DNA of 64,000 bases from Streptomyces sp. Tu6071. Lineage in GTDB: Bacteria; Actinomycetota; Actinomycetes; Streptomycetales; Streptomycetaceae. Under the pieces are notes generated by a model. The model worked only from the letters and a program-made list of their open reading frames with translations. It ran no database searches and was not told the DNA's origin. Shown in pieces: positions 8,398 through 16,032 of this stretch; position 1 is the first letter of the stretch, and each line of letters begins with the position of its first letter. Location of the stretch: assembly GCF_000213055.1 (NCBI RefSeq), contig NZ_CM001165.1, positions 2,835,445 to 2,899,444 of the forward strand, in the 5' to 3' direction. A program made the translations under genes and the position numbers.

Positions 8398-9825
8398 ATG
8401 ATGCACGCACCTCTTCGGGATGCACGGACGCGCGAGCCGAGAGGCTCTGGGAGGCGGCGGTCGCGCCGGCTCGCGCTCATGGCCGTCGCGGCGGGGACGG
8501 CCGTCGCGCTCACCGCCTGCGGGAGCGACGGCGACAGCGGCAAGGACAAGGACGGCGACGCGAAGAAGCCCTCCGCGTCCGCCGCGCAGTCCTCCTCCGG
8601 AGTCCGGTTGCCCAAACTCGACGGGCAGACCGTGAAGATCGCCGCCGTCTGGAGCGGGGCCGAGCGGGACGCCTTCGAGAAGGTGCTCGCCGACTTCGGC
8701 AAGCGCACCGGGGCGAAGACGGAGTACGTCGCCGCGCAGGACCCCGTCATCGGCTTCCTGGAGTCGAAGATCGCCGGTGGCGGTCAGCCGGACGTGGCCA
8801 TGCTGCCGCAGGTCGGCGCGATCCAGCAGGCCGTGGAGCGCAAGTGGGCGAAGCCCGTGGGCGCCGAGGCGCAGGCGGAGCTGAAGAAGAACTACGGGCA
8901 GGGCTGGCAGGAGCTCGGCGCCGTGGACGGCAAGCAGTACGGCGTCTACTTCAAGGCCGCGAACAAGTCCCTCGTCTGGTACAACACGGCCGTCTTCGAC
9001 AACGCGGGCGCCGAAGTACCCACCTCCTGGGCCGACTTCCTGAAGACCGCGCAGACCGTCGCCGACTCCGGCGTCACCCCCGTCTCGGTCGCGGGCGCGG
9101 ACGGCTGGACGCTCACGGACTGGTTCGAGAACATCTACCTCTCGCAGGCGGGCCCGGAGAAGTACGACAAGCTCGCGCGGCACGAGATCAAGTGGACCGA
9201 CCCCTCCGTGAAGCAGGCGCTCACGACGCTCGGGCAGCTCTTCGGCAAGCCCGATCTGCTCGCGGGCGGCGCGAAGGGCGCGCTCGCCACCGAGTTCCCC
9301 GCCTCGGTCACCCAGACCTTCACGGGCGGCGACCAGCCGAAGGCCGGGATGGTCTTCGAGGCGGACTTCGTCGGCATCAACATCGCCGAGACGGACGCGA
9401 AGATCGGCTCCGACGCCAAGGTCTTCCCCTTCCCGGCCGTGGGCTCCGGGAAGGCTCCCGCCGTGGTCGGCGGCGACGCGGCCGTCGCGCTCAAGGACTC
9501 CGAGGGCGCGCAGGCGCTGCTCACGTACCTCGCCTCACCCGAGGCCGCGGCGATCTGGGCGAAGACGGGCGGCTTCATCTCGCCGAACAAGGCGCTCGAC
9601 ACGTCCGCGTACCCCAACGACGTGCAGCGCGGCATCGCCGAGGCGCTGATCAAGGCCGGGGACGACATCCGCTACGACATGTCGGACCAGATGCCGCAGT
9701 CCTTCGGCGGTTCGCCCAACAAGGGCGAGTGGAAGGCGCTTCAGGACTTCCTCGCGAAGCCGAAGGACGTCGCCGCGATCCAGCAGCGGCTGGAGCGGGA
9801 CGCGGCCAAGGCGTACAAGGACTGA
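8398..9825 (+). CDS. Extracellular sugar-binding lipoprotein of an ABC importer
   Basis: A 475-residue CUT1-type solute-binding protein. After an Arg-rich start comes a hydrophobic stretch and lipobox L-T-A-C with the lipidated Cys near residue 41, then an acidic Lys/Asp/Ser linker. The mature part shows the family pattern (DVAMLPQVGAIQQA, YGVYFKAANKSLVWYNTAVFDNAG, VPTSWADFLKTAQ, WLTDWFENIYL-like region). Start choice lies between two adjacent ATG codons (8398, 8401), with GGAAGAG about 10 nt upstream. It would capture an oligosaccharide outside the membrane and hand it to the two permeases that follow. No ATPase gene is in the operon, so a shared MsiK-type ATPase is inferred. Confidence 0.9.
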   Translation: MMHAPLRDARTREPRGSGRRRSRRLALMAVAAGTAVALTACGSDGDSGKDKDGDAKKPSASAAQSSSGVRLPKLDGQTVKIAAVWSGAERDAFEKVLADFGKRTGAKTEYVAAQDPVIGFLESKIAGGGQPDVAMLPQVGAIQQAVERKWAKPVGAEAQAELKKNYGQGWQELGAVDGKQYGVYFKAANKSLVWYNTAVFDNAGAEVPTSWADFLKTAQTVADSGVTPVSVAGADGWTLTDWFENIYLSQAGPEKYDKLARHEIKWTDPSVKQALTTLGQLFGKPDLLAGGAKGALATEFPASVTQTFTGGDQPKAGMVFEADFVGINIAETDAKIGSDAKVFPFPAVGSGKAPAVVGGDAAVALKDSEGAQALLTYLASPEAAAIWAKTGGFISPNKALDTSAYPNDVQRGIAEALIKAGDDIRYDMSDQMPQSFGGSPNKGEWKALQDFLAKPKDVAAIQQRLERDAAKAYKD

Positions 9826-9829
9826 CGGG

Positions 9830-11254
9830 ATGGCCGCCGAAGCGGCGGGGGGTGCCGGTCGCGTACCGGTGCCCCCCGCGTCCCCCAGCGGGGGCGTGCC
9901 CGCGCCCCGTACGTCGCCCGAGTCCCCGAAGTCCTCGCGGGACATGGGCCCCGCCTCCGTCACCCGTACCCGCCGTTCCCTCGCGGTCCTCTTCCTGCTC
10001 CCCGCGCTCGTGCTGCTCGGCGCGCTCGTCCTCTACCCGATCGTGTGGAACGTCGTACGGAGTCTCTTCGACTCCTCCGGGGACGGCTTCGTCGGCCTCG
10101 GGAACTACCGCGAGATGTTCTCGGACCCGAACATCCGGACGGCGATCAAGAACAACGCGATCTGGCTCGTCGTGGCGCCGACCGTCGCGACGGCGCTCGG
10201 GCTCGTGCTCGCCGTCCTCACCGAACGCATCAAGTGGGGCACGGCGTTCAAGCTGCTCGTGTTCATGCCGATGGCGATCTCGATGCTCGCCTCGGGGATC
10301 ATCTTCCGGCTCGTGTACGAGCAGGACCCCGACCGGGGCGTCGCGAACGCGGTCGCCGTGACCGTGCACGACACGTTCGCGGAGTCCTCCGCCTTCCCCA
10401 AGGCGCACCCGCGCCCGCGCTCGGCGCTGGAGGCCGCCAAGGGCGGCGCGTTCCTGACCAGGGAGCCGGTACGGAGCGGAACGACCGTTCTCCTCCCCCT
10501 CGTCGGTGTCGCCCCCGACGTCATGCCCGACAGCGCGCGGCCCGCCGCCGCACCCGCCGCGCCCGGCAAGGACGGCGGGATCGCGGGCACGGTGTGGCAG
10601 GACTTCACGAAGGGCGGCGGCGGCACGCTCGACAAGGTCGACCCGAAGGAACTCGGCTACCCGGGGATGCGGATCGAGGCCGTGAAGGACGGCGAGGTCG
10701 TCGCCTCGGCGAAGGCAGGCGCCGACGGCCGCTTCACACTCCCCGCGAAGGCGGACGGCGCCCGGCTCCGCCTCCCCGCCGACAACTTCCGCGAGCCGTA
10801 CGGCGGCATCGACTGGCTCGGGCCCTCGCTCGTCACGTGGTCGGTCATCGGCGCGTACGTGTGGATGTGGGCCGGGTTCGCGATGGTCCTCATCGGCGCG
10901 GGACTCGCGGGCCTGCCGCGCGAACTCCTCGAAGCGGCACGGGTCGACGGGGCCGGGGAGTGGCAGGTCTTCCGCCGCGTCACGGTGCCGCTGCTCGCGC
11001 CCGTGCTCGGCGTCGTGCTCGTCACGCTCATGATCAACGTCCTGAAGATCTTCGACCTCGTCTACGTGATCCCGCCGGGCTCCGCGCGGGACGACGCGAA
11101 CGTCCTGGCCGTCGAGCTGTACAACACGGCCTTCGTGGACGGGGACGCGGGCGTCGCGAGCGCCATCTCGATCTTCCTGTTCATCCTGGTGGTGCCGGTG
11201 ATGCTGCTCAACATCCGCAGGCTGCGCAGGGAACGCAAGGAGGAACGCCGATGA
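9830..11254 (+). CDS. Sugar ABC transporter permease with inserted extracytoplasmic domain
   Basis: A 474-residue MalF-type permease. A membrane segment at about 48-70 and others around 110-160 are followed, at about residues 210-325, by a large hydrophilic insert. It holds a beta-sandwich-like segment (GGIAGTVWQDF...YPGMRIEAVKDGEVVASAKAGADGRFTLPA) resembling carboxypeptidase-regulatory/SdrD-B-type folds. The core then resumes with the EAA loop LLEAARVDGAGEWQVFRRVTVPLL near 365-385, which contacts the ATPase. Ordinary permeases of this family are about 300 residues; the excess is this insert. The start follows the lipoprotein stop by 4 nt, and an internal ATG at about 9943 is an alternative. 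The end overlaps the next gene (ATGA). Confidence 0.88.
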   Translation: MAAEAAGGAGRVPVPPASPSGGVPAPRTSPESPKSSRDMGPASVTRTRRSLAVLFLLPALVLLGALVLYPIVWNVVRSLFDSSGDGFVGLGNYREMFSDPNIRTAIKNNAIWLVVAPTVATALGLVLAVLTERIKWGTAFKLLVFMPMAISMLASGIIFRLVYEQDPDRGVANAVAVTVHDTFAESSAFPKAHPRPRSALEAAKGGAFLTREPVRSGTTVLLPLVGVAPDVMPDSARPAAAPAAPGKDGGIAGTVWQDFTKGGGGTLDKVDPKELGYPGMRIEAVKDGEVVASAKAGADGRFTLPAKADGARLRLPADNFREPYGGIDWLGPSLVTWSVIGAYVWMWAGFAMVLIGAGLAGLPRELLEAARVDGAGEWQVFRRVTVPLLAPVLGVVLVTLMINVLKIFDLVYVIPPGSARDDANVLAVELYNTAFVDGDAGVASAISIFLFILVVPVMLLNIRRLRRERKEERR

Positions 11255-12177
11255 CCGCCGCCGTACCCGGGACGGTCCCGGAGCCCGGGGCCACGAGCAC
11301 CGCCCCCCGCGAACGCCCCGGCAAGGGCGAGTCCTTCGCCGCCCGCGCCGCGCGCGTCGCGGCGGGCGGCGTGCTGCGGATCTTCCTCCTCGCCGTCGCC
11401 GTGTTCTGGCTCGTGCCGACGATCGGGCTCCTGATCTCCTCGCTCCGCTCGCCCTCCGACATCGCGGACGACGGCTGGTGGAAGGTCTTCACGAGCCCCG
11501 CCCAGCTCACGATCGAGAACTACGGCAATCTGCTCGACAACAGCGCGATCACGCACAGCCTGTGGTCGACGGTCCTCATCACCGTGCCGTCCACACTTCT
11601 CGTGGTCGTCATCGGCTCGCTCGCCGGATACGCCTTCGCCTGGATGGACTTCCCGGGCCGGGACGGCTGGTTCCTGCTCGTGGTGGGGCTGTTGGTCGTG
11701 CCCGTGCAGGTCGCGCTGCTGCCGGTGTCCGAACTCTTCGGCTGGATAGGGATCTTCGAGTCCACGATCGGCGTGATCCTCTTCCACGTCGCCTTCGGGC
11801 TGCCCTTCGCGGTCTTCCTGCTGCGGAACTTCTTCGCGGAGATCCCGCGCGAGCTCCTCGAAGCGGCACGGCTCGACGGCGCGGGCGAACTCCGCCTGTT
11901 CACCAGGGTCGTGATGCCGCTCGCGGGCCCGGCGATCGCCTCGCTCGGCATCTTCCAGTTCCTGTGGGTCTGGAACGACATGCTCATCGCGCTGATCTTC
12001 GCGGACTCCGGCAGCCCGCCGATCACCGTCGCGCTCCAGCAGCAGGTACGGCAGTTCGGCAACAACGTGGACATCCTCGCCCCGGGCGCCTTCCTGTCGA
12101 TGCTCATCCCGCTCGTCGTCTTCTTCGCCTTCCAGCGGCAGTTCGTGTCGGGGGTGATGGCGGGAGCGGTCAAGTAG
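11251..12177 (+). CDS. Sugar ABC transporter permease (MalG type)
   Basis: A 308-residue inner-membrane protein with six predicted helices. The EAA loop IPRELLEAARLDGAGELRLFTRVVMPLAGPAI near 200-230 is the docking site for the ATPase, and the C-terminal FFAFQRQFVSGVMAGAVK is typical of MalG-type permeases. The start overlaps the stop of the first permease (ATGA), and AAGGAGG lies 8-14 nt upstream. It forms the heterodimeric pore with the preceding gene product. Confidence 0.92.
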   Translation: MTAAVPGTVPEPGATSTAPRERPGKGESFAARAARVAAGGVLRIFLLAVAVFWLVPTIGLLISSLRSPSDIADDGWWKVFTSPAQLTIENYGNLLDNSAITHSLWSTVLITVPSTLLVVVIGSLAGYAFAWMDFPGRDGWFLLVVGLLVVPVQVALLPVSELFGWIGIFESTIGVILFHVAFGLPFAVFLLRNFFAEIPRELLEAARLDGAGELRLFTRVVMPLAGPAIASLGIFQFLWVWNDMLIALIFADSGSPPITVALQQQVRQFGNNVDILAPGAFLSMLIPLVVFFAFQRQFVSGVMAGAVK

Positions 12178-12183
12178 ACGGAC

Positions 12184-12240
12184 GGGGCCGCTGTTCCTCG
12201 TACGCGTCGGCCGGCGCGTACGAGGAACAGCGGCCCCTTC
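12184..12240 (+). terminator. Strong terminator of the sugar ABC operon
   Basis: A perfect 23-bp stem (12184-12206 with 12215-12237) with an 8-nt loop begins 7 bp after the last permease gene and is followed by a short TT. The exceptional arm length supports efficient termination. Confidence 0.8.
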
Positions 12241-12292
12241 CGCGTGCGCGGCTTCTTCGCGTGCGCGGCCCGTCGCGTGCGCGGCCCCCCGC

Positions 12293-12616
12293 CCGCTCGT
12301 CATCCGCTTCGACGGGCACGCGTACGGGAGCGCCCCGCCCGGCGTTCCCCTCGCGCTCGCGGAGCGCCTCGGGCCCGCCGTGCAACCCCCGTGCGGAGGC
12401 CCCGCCGAGAGCGAGGAGGTCCCCCACACGGCGTACCGCGTACGCGGCCCCGACCCGGCGGTGGGCCTCGCGGTCCGCCCCGAGGGCGACGGCGCCGCGT
12501 ACCTCGTCGCGGCCCGCCGCGCCGACGGGAAGCTCCCGGCCGAGGTGGAGCGGCCGGCGCGCACGCCGTCCGGAGCCTCCGCACCGCCCTCCCCCGCCCC
12601 CACCACGACGGGGTGA
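12293..12616 (+). pseudogene. Remnant of an unrecognised gene, no usable start
   Basis: The frame reads LVIRFDGHAYGSAPPGVPLALAERLGP and continues to a stop at 12616 with almost exclusively G/C third positions, as in real genes here. There is no ATG or GTG before the internal GTG at 12380, and upstream the frame runs back into the terminator hairpin. The best reading is a 5'-truncated gene of about 107 codons. No family was recognised. Chance coding bias is the alternative. Confidence 0.35.
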
Positions 12617-12618
12617 CC

Positions 12619-13515
12619 TCACTCCCCGGCGTCCAGGGGGCGCCAGGCCGGACCCGGGCCCCCGCGCCGGACCCGGCCGAACACGACGTCGGCGAAGTGG
12701 ACGCCGAAGCCGAGCGTGCCGGGCTCCGCCAGCTCGGCCACGAGGCGGCGGCGGTGCCCGGCGGCAGCGGCGGGGTCGTCGTCCCACACGCACGTCCACT
12801 CCGGGTGGTCCACCTGGATCGGCGCGTGCAGGGAGTCGCCGAAGGCGATCAGGCGGCGCCCGCCCCCGGTGATCACGTACTCGGTGTGCCCGGTCGTGTG
12901 CCCCGGGGCGAACCTGGCCCGTACGCCGGGGAAGACCTCCTCGCCGTCGGCCACCGTGCGGACCTGCGGGGCGAGCGCGGCGGCGGGCTCCTCCGCCGCG
13001 CCGTCCGGCGTCGGCGATCCGTACCGCGCCCACTCCGGCGCGGGCACCAGGTACGTGGCGCGGGTGAAGGCGGGGCGCGCGGCACCGGGGGCGACGTGGG
13101 CGGCCCAGCCGGTGTGGTCGGGGTGCAGGTGGGTGAGGGCCACCGCCTCGATGTGCTCCGGGGCGCGGCCCAGCGCGGCGAGGCTGTCGAGGAGCGCGCC
13201 CCCGCGCACGGGGCCGTTCGGTGTCGCCGGATCGCCGGGCATCGCGTACGGGCCGAGGCCCGCGTCGATCAGGAGCGCGCGGTCGCCCTGCTCGACGAGG
13301 AGGCCGCCGACACTGGCCACCAGGTAGCCGGAGGCGTCCAGGTACTCGGGGTGCTCCGCCCAGGTCCGCTCCGTGGTGTCCGGCAGCCAGGCCCTCGGCC
13401 GCCCGAGCAGCACCCCGTCCGGCACGTACGAGACCTTCGTCCCGCCCAGCAGCACCGAACCGCCCGTCGCGGGTCGTCGCAGCCGCTCGTCCCGGTGCGC
13501 CGATGAGTTCACCAT
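12619..13515 (-). CDS. MBL-fold metallo-hydrolase
   Basis: A 298-residue protein with the metallo-beta-lactamase metal motif HLHPDHTGW near residue 129, a later metal-binding His in APGHTTGHTEYV and Asp in FGDSLHAPIQ. These bind two metal ions, usually zinc. The fold fits lactonase-like or other hydrolases (N-acyl-homoserine-lactonase-like architecture), but the substrate is not evident. The start at 13515 has a GAGGGGG-type ribosome site. It is divergent from a marR gene across a short A+T-rich operator region, so it is probably the main target of that regulator. Confidence 0.88.
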   Translation of the reverse strand: MVNSSAHRDERLRRPATGGSVLLGGTKVSYVPDGVLLGRPRAWLPDTTERTWAEHPEYLDASGYLVASVGGLLVEQGDRALLIDAGLGPYAMPGDPATPNGPVRGGALLDSLAALGRAPEHIEAVALTHLHPDHTGWAAHVAPGAARPAFTRATYLVPAPEWARYGSPTPDGAAEEPAAALAPQVRTVADGEEVFPGVRARFAPGHTTGHTEYVITGGGRRLIAFGDSLHAPIQVDHPEWTCVWDDDPAAAAGHRRRLVAELAEPGTLGFGVHFADVVFGRVRRGGPGPAWRPLDAGE

Positions 13516-13598
13516 GCGTTCCGCCCCCTCGTGCCTCGTCCTCTTCGCGTGGAGTCCTCGCCGGAGGCTTCCCCGGCGATGACCGCCCCAGCATAAGC

Positions 13599-13654
13599 AT
13601 CAAGTTAGAAATATTCTTGCTTGAATTATGTCGACTTGATGGAGTCGCTAGGCT
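13599..13654 (+). promoter_or_regulatory. MarR operator region and leaderless marR promoter
   Basis: The A+T-rich stretch between the divergent genes contains ATCAAGT (13599-13605) mirrored by ACTTGAT (13634-13640), and inside it CAAG...CTTG at 13601-13619. These nested inverted repeats suit a MarR dimer. A -10 element TAGGCT at 13649-13654 begins 12 nt before the marR ATG, predicting a leaderless transcript. A minus-strand TATGCT (13595-13590) may serve the metallo-hydrolase gene. Confidence 0.5.
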
Positions 13655-13660
13655 GGAGCC

Positions 13661-14125
13661 ATGACGACACGCCAGGAAGCGACGACCTCCCCGGAGGCGA
13701 CGACACCCCCGGAGGCGCGGGCCGTCGCCGAGCGCGAGCTGTGCGGCCTGGTGAACGGACTGGCCCACCGGATCGCCGATCACGTGCGCCGACAGGCGGT
13801 CCCGCTGGGACTCACCGCCGCCCAGGCGACCGCACTGCGGGAGATGACCGGGCCGATGACCATGCGCGAACTGGCCGAACGCATGACCTGCGAGCCCTCC
13901 AACGCGACGTTCGTCGTCGACAAGCTCGAAAAGCGGGGGTTGGTCGAACGCCGCCCCCACCCCACCGATCGCCGCGCCAAGCACCTCGTCCTCACCGCCG
14001 AGGGCACCGCGCTGCGGGACCGGCTCCTCGGCCTCCTCACCCGGGAATCACCCCTGGCCGCCCTGACACCCGAGCAACAGCGCGCCCTCCAGGCCTTGCT
14101 GGAACAGACGGTCGCCCCCGCGTGA
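13661..14125 (+). CDS. MarR family transcriptional regulator
   Basis: A 154-residue winged-helix dimer. The DNA-binding part reads LTAAQATALREM...TMRELAERMTCEPSNATFVVDKLEKRGLVERRPHPTDRRAKHLVLTAEG, where NATFVVDKLEKRGLV is the recognition helix and DRRAK the wing. The terminal helices supply the dimer interface. The ATG at 13661 lies 12 nt after the start of TAGGCT and has no ribosome site, consistent with leaderless expression. It probably represses itself and the divergent metallo-hydrolase gene until a small ligand binds. Confidence 0.92.
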   Translation: MTTRQEATTSPEATTPPEARAVAERELCGLVNGLAHRIADHVRRQAVPLGLTAAQATALREMTGPMTMRELAERMTCEPSNATFVVDKLEKRGLVERRPHPTDRRAKHLVLTAEGTALRDRLLGLLTRESPLAALTPEQQRALQALLEQTVAPA

Positions 14126-14206
14126 GGCGAGGGCCCTGCTCCTCCCCTATGACGCCGTACTTCATATTGACCAATTAATACGCTTTTAGGTGCTTTGCAC
14201 CCCCTC

Positions 14207-14255
14207 CTCGTGGGACGGATCTCCTGACCTGCCCGTACGGGCGCCGTCCCACGAG
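14207..14255 (+). promoter_or_regulatory. Nested hairpin in the leader of the membrane-protein/GT2 operon
   Basis: CTCGTGGGACGG (14207-14218) pairs with CCGTCCCACGAG (14244-14255), a perfect 12-bp stem. A 12-bp palindrome GCCCGTACGGGC (14231-14242) sits in the loop. The structure ends 16 nt before the GTG of the next gene, and its right arm abuts the ribosome site AGAGGAA. It could terminate marR transcription or modulate the downstream operon. Confidence 0.45.
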
Positions 14256-14271
14256 AGGAACCCCGTTCGCC

Positions 14272-16032
14272 GTGGACTCCACCGACGCGCGGGCCCCCCA
14301 GACCCCCGTCCCGCCCCCGTCGCCGCCCCGTCTCCACCGTCGCCGCAATCCGCCGGGCGCCACCGCGACCCGCGCGCTCGGCCGCTGGCGGCCGACACCC
14401 TTCTTCGTCTTCGGCGGTCTCTTCTGGATCGGTGTCAGCCTCCTCGCGCTCTCGGTGCAGGCGTGCTGCGACCTCGGGCAGCACGCGGCGGTCGTCGAGC
14501 GGCTGCGCGCGAGCCTGCTCCACCCGCACCACCCGGCGGCGGACCTGCCGGGCGCGGGCAGCCCGTACTACTCGCCGTACGCGCTCGCCGAGGGGGTGCT
14601 CGCGCGGCTCTTCGGGCTCAGCGGCTGGGAGACGGTGCGGCTCGCCGCGCCCGTGAACCTGCTCGTGGTGCTGCTCGGGCTCAACGCCTTCGTGAAGCGT
14701 TTCACCGCGAACCGCTGGGCCTCGACCGTCGCCCTCCTGCTCCTGGTGACGCTGTGGGGCACGGAACCGCTCGCGTGGAGCGGCTTCGCCGGACTCGTCT
14801 CGCTCCCGGTCGTGGCCGGCTACCCGAGTACGTTCGCGCTCGGCCTCGCCCTCCTGACCTGGGCGTACGCGGCACAACTGACCGATCCGGAGCGCGCGGA
14901 CCCGCCCTCGCGGTGGGCGCGCGGCGGGCTCGGGGCGCTGTGCGGGGTGCTGCTGCTCGTGCACCCGGTGAGCGGGGTCGCCGGGGTGCTCGGGGCGGCG
15001 GTGCTGGTGCTGGCGCGGGTACGGGGCGGGGGCGGGGCGCTTGCCGGGGAGGACGCGACGCCCGCAGGGGACGGAGTGCCCGCAGGAGACGGAGTGCGCG
15101 CGAGAGAGGGCGCGGCGCCCGCCCGGGACACCGGCCCCGTACGCAGCGCTGCCGACAGGCCCGTACATGGTCCCGTTCCCGCCCGCGCCACGCTCCGCGC
15201 CTGGGCCGCCTGGTGGCCCGTCCCCCTCGGCGCCCTCCTGACCGCGCTCGCCTGGTTCCCGTGGTTCGACGTCTTCGCGCTCGGCGCCGACTCCGCCGTG
15301 CTCGACCCCACGCACGCCGCGCTCTACACCGATGTCCTCGCGCGCTTCTGGCTCCTCGGCCTCGTCGCGCTCCCCGCCTTCGGGCTGCGCCTGCGCCGCG
15401 ACCCGCGCGACGCGCTCACCTGGATGTGCGCGGCGTGCGTCGCCGTCGCCGCGTACGGCTGGGTGTCGGGTCACTACACGTACGGGCGGGTCCTCGGCCT
15501 CGCCGTGCTGCCCGCGCAGGTCGCGGTGGCCGTGGAGGTGACGCGGGCCGGGCGGGCGCGGGCGCTCAAGGGGCTCGCGGTCGTGGCGGCGGCGGGCACG
15601 GGCTTCGTCTTCGCGCAGTCCGGCGCCGTACTGCCCGAACAATGGACGCCGCCGCAGACGCGGCGGCTGCCCGCGTGGCACTCCTACGCGTGGGCCGCCT
15701 CGTCGGTCCGCCCGGGGGAGCCGGTCCTGACCGACCAGCGCGAGGCGGTGCGGAGCCTGCCCGGCTTCGGGATCGACACGGTCGCGCCCGTGTGGTCGGA
15801 CCCCGCGCTGCCCGAGAAGGAACGGCGGGCGCGCTGGCGGGCGACGCACTCGTACCTGTCGGGGCGGGCGGGGACGGCGCGGCGCGCGGAGATCGCACGA
15901 CGGTACGACATCCGGTGGCTGCTGCTCTCGCGGTGGCAGCGGGTCCCGAAGGAGGCGAAAGTGCTGGACTTCAGCCGCGAGACGGGCGAAGTGCTCGCGA
16001 AACTCCCGGATCGGAAGGGGAGTTCGCGATGA
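14272..16032 (+). CDS. Polytopic membrane protein of the cell-envelope glycopolymer region
   Basis: A 586-residue integral membrane protein with about ten hydrophobic segments between residues 40 and 460 and a soluble C-terminal domain (about 470-586). A luminal-type signature (GSPYYSPYALAEGVLARLFG, FTANRWASTVALLLLVTLWGTEPL) recalls actinobacterial DUF6541/GT-C-like proteins, but the family was not identified with certainty. Residues 250-300 form a hydrophilic loop with repeats of A/P-A-G-D-G-V, likely a local expansion. The start is GTG at 14272 with AGAGGAA upstream. Its stop overlaps the start of the GT2 gene (ATGA), so the two are co-translated and may act together on a lipid-linked sugar. 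Confidence 0.75.
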   Translation: MDSTDARAPQTPVPPPSPPRLHRRRNPPGATATRALGRWRPTPFFVFGGLFWIGVSLLALSVQACCDLGQHAAVVERLRASLLHPHHPAADLPGAGSPYYSPYALAEGVLARLFGLSGWETVRLAAPVNLLVVLLGLNAFVKRFTANRWASTVALLLLVTLWGTEPLAWSGFAGLVSLPVVAGYPSTFALGLALLTWAYAAQLTDPERADPPSRWARGGLGALCGVLLLVHPVSGVAGVLGAAVLVLARVRGGGGALAGEDATPAGDGVPAGDGVRAREGAAPARDTGPVRSAADRPVHGPVPARATLRAWAAWWPVPLGALLTALAWFPWFDVFALGADSAVLDPTHAALYTDVLARFWLLGLVALPAFGLRLRRDPRDALTWMCAACVAVAAYGWVSGHYTYGRVLGLAVLPAQVAVAVEVTRAGRARALKGLAVVAAAGTGFVFAQSGAVLPEQWTPPQTRRLPAWHSYAWAASSVRPGEPVLTDQREAVRSLPGFGIDTVAPVWSDPALPEKERRARWRATHSYLSGRAGTARRAEIARRYDIRWLLLSRWQRVPKEAKVLDFSRETGEVLAKLPDRKGSSR

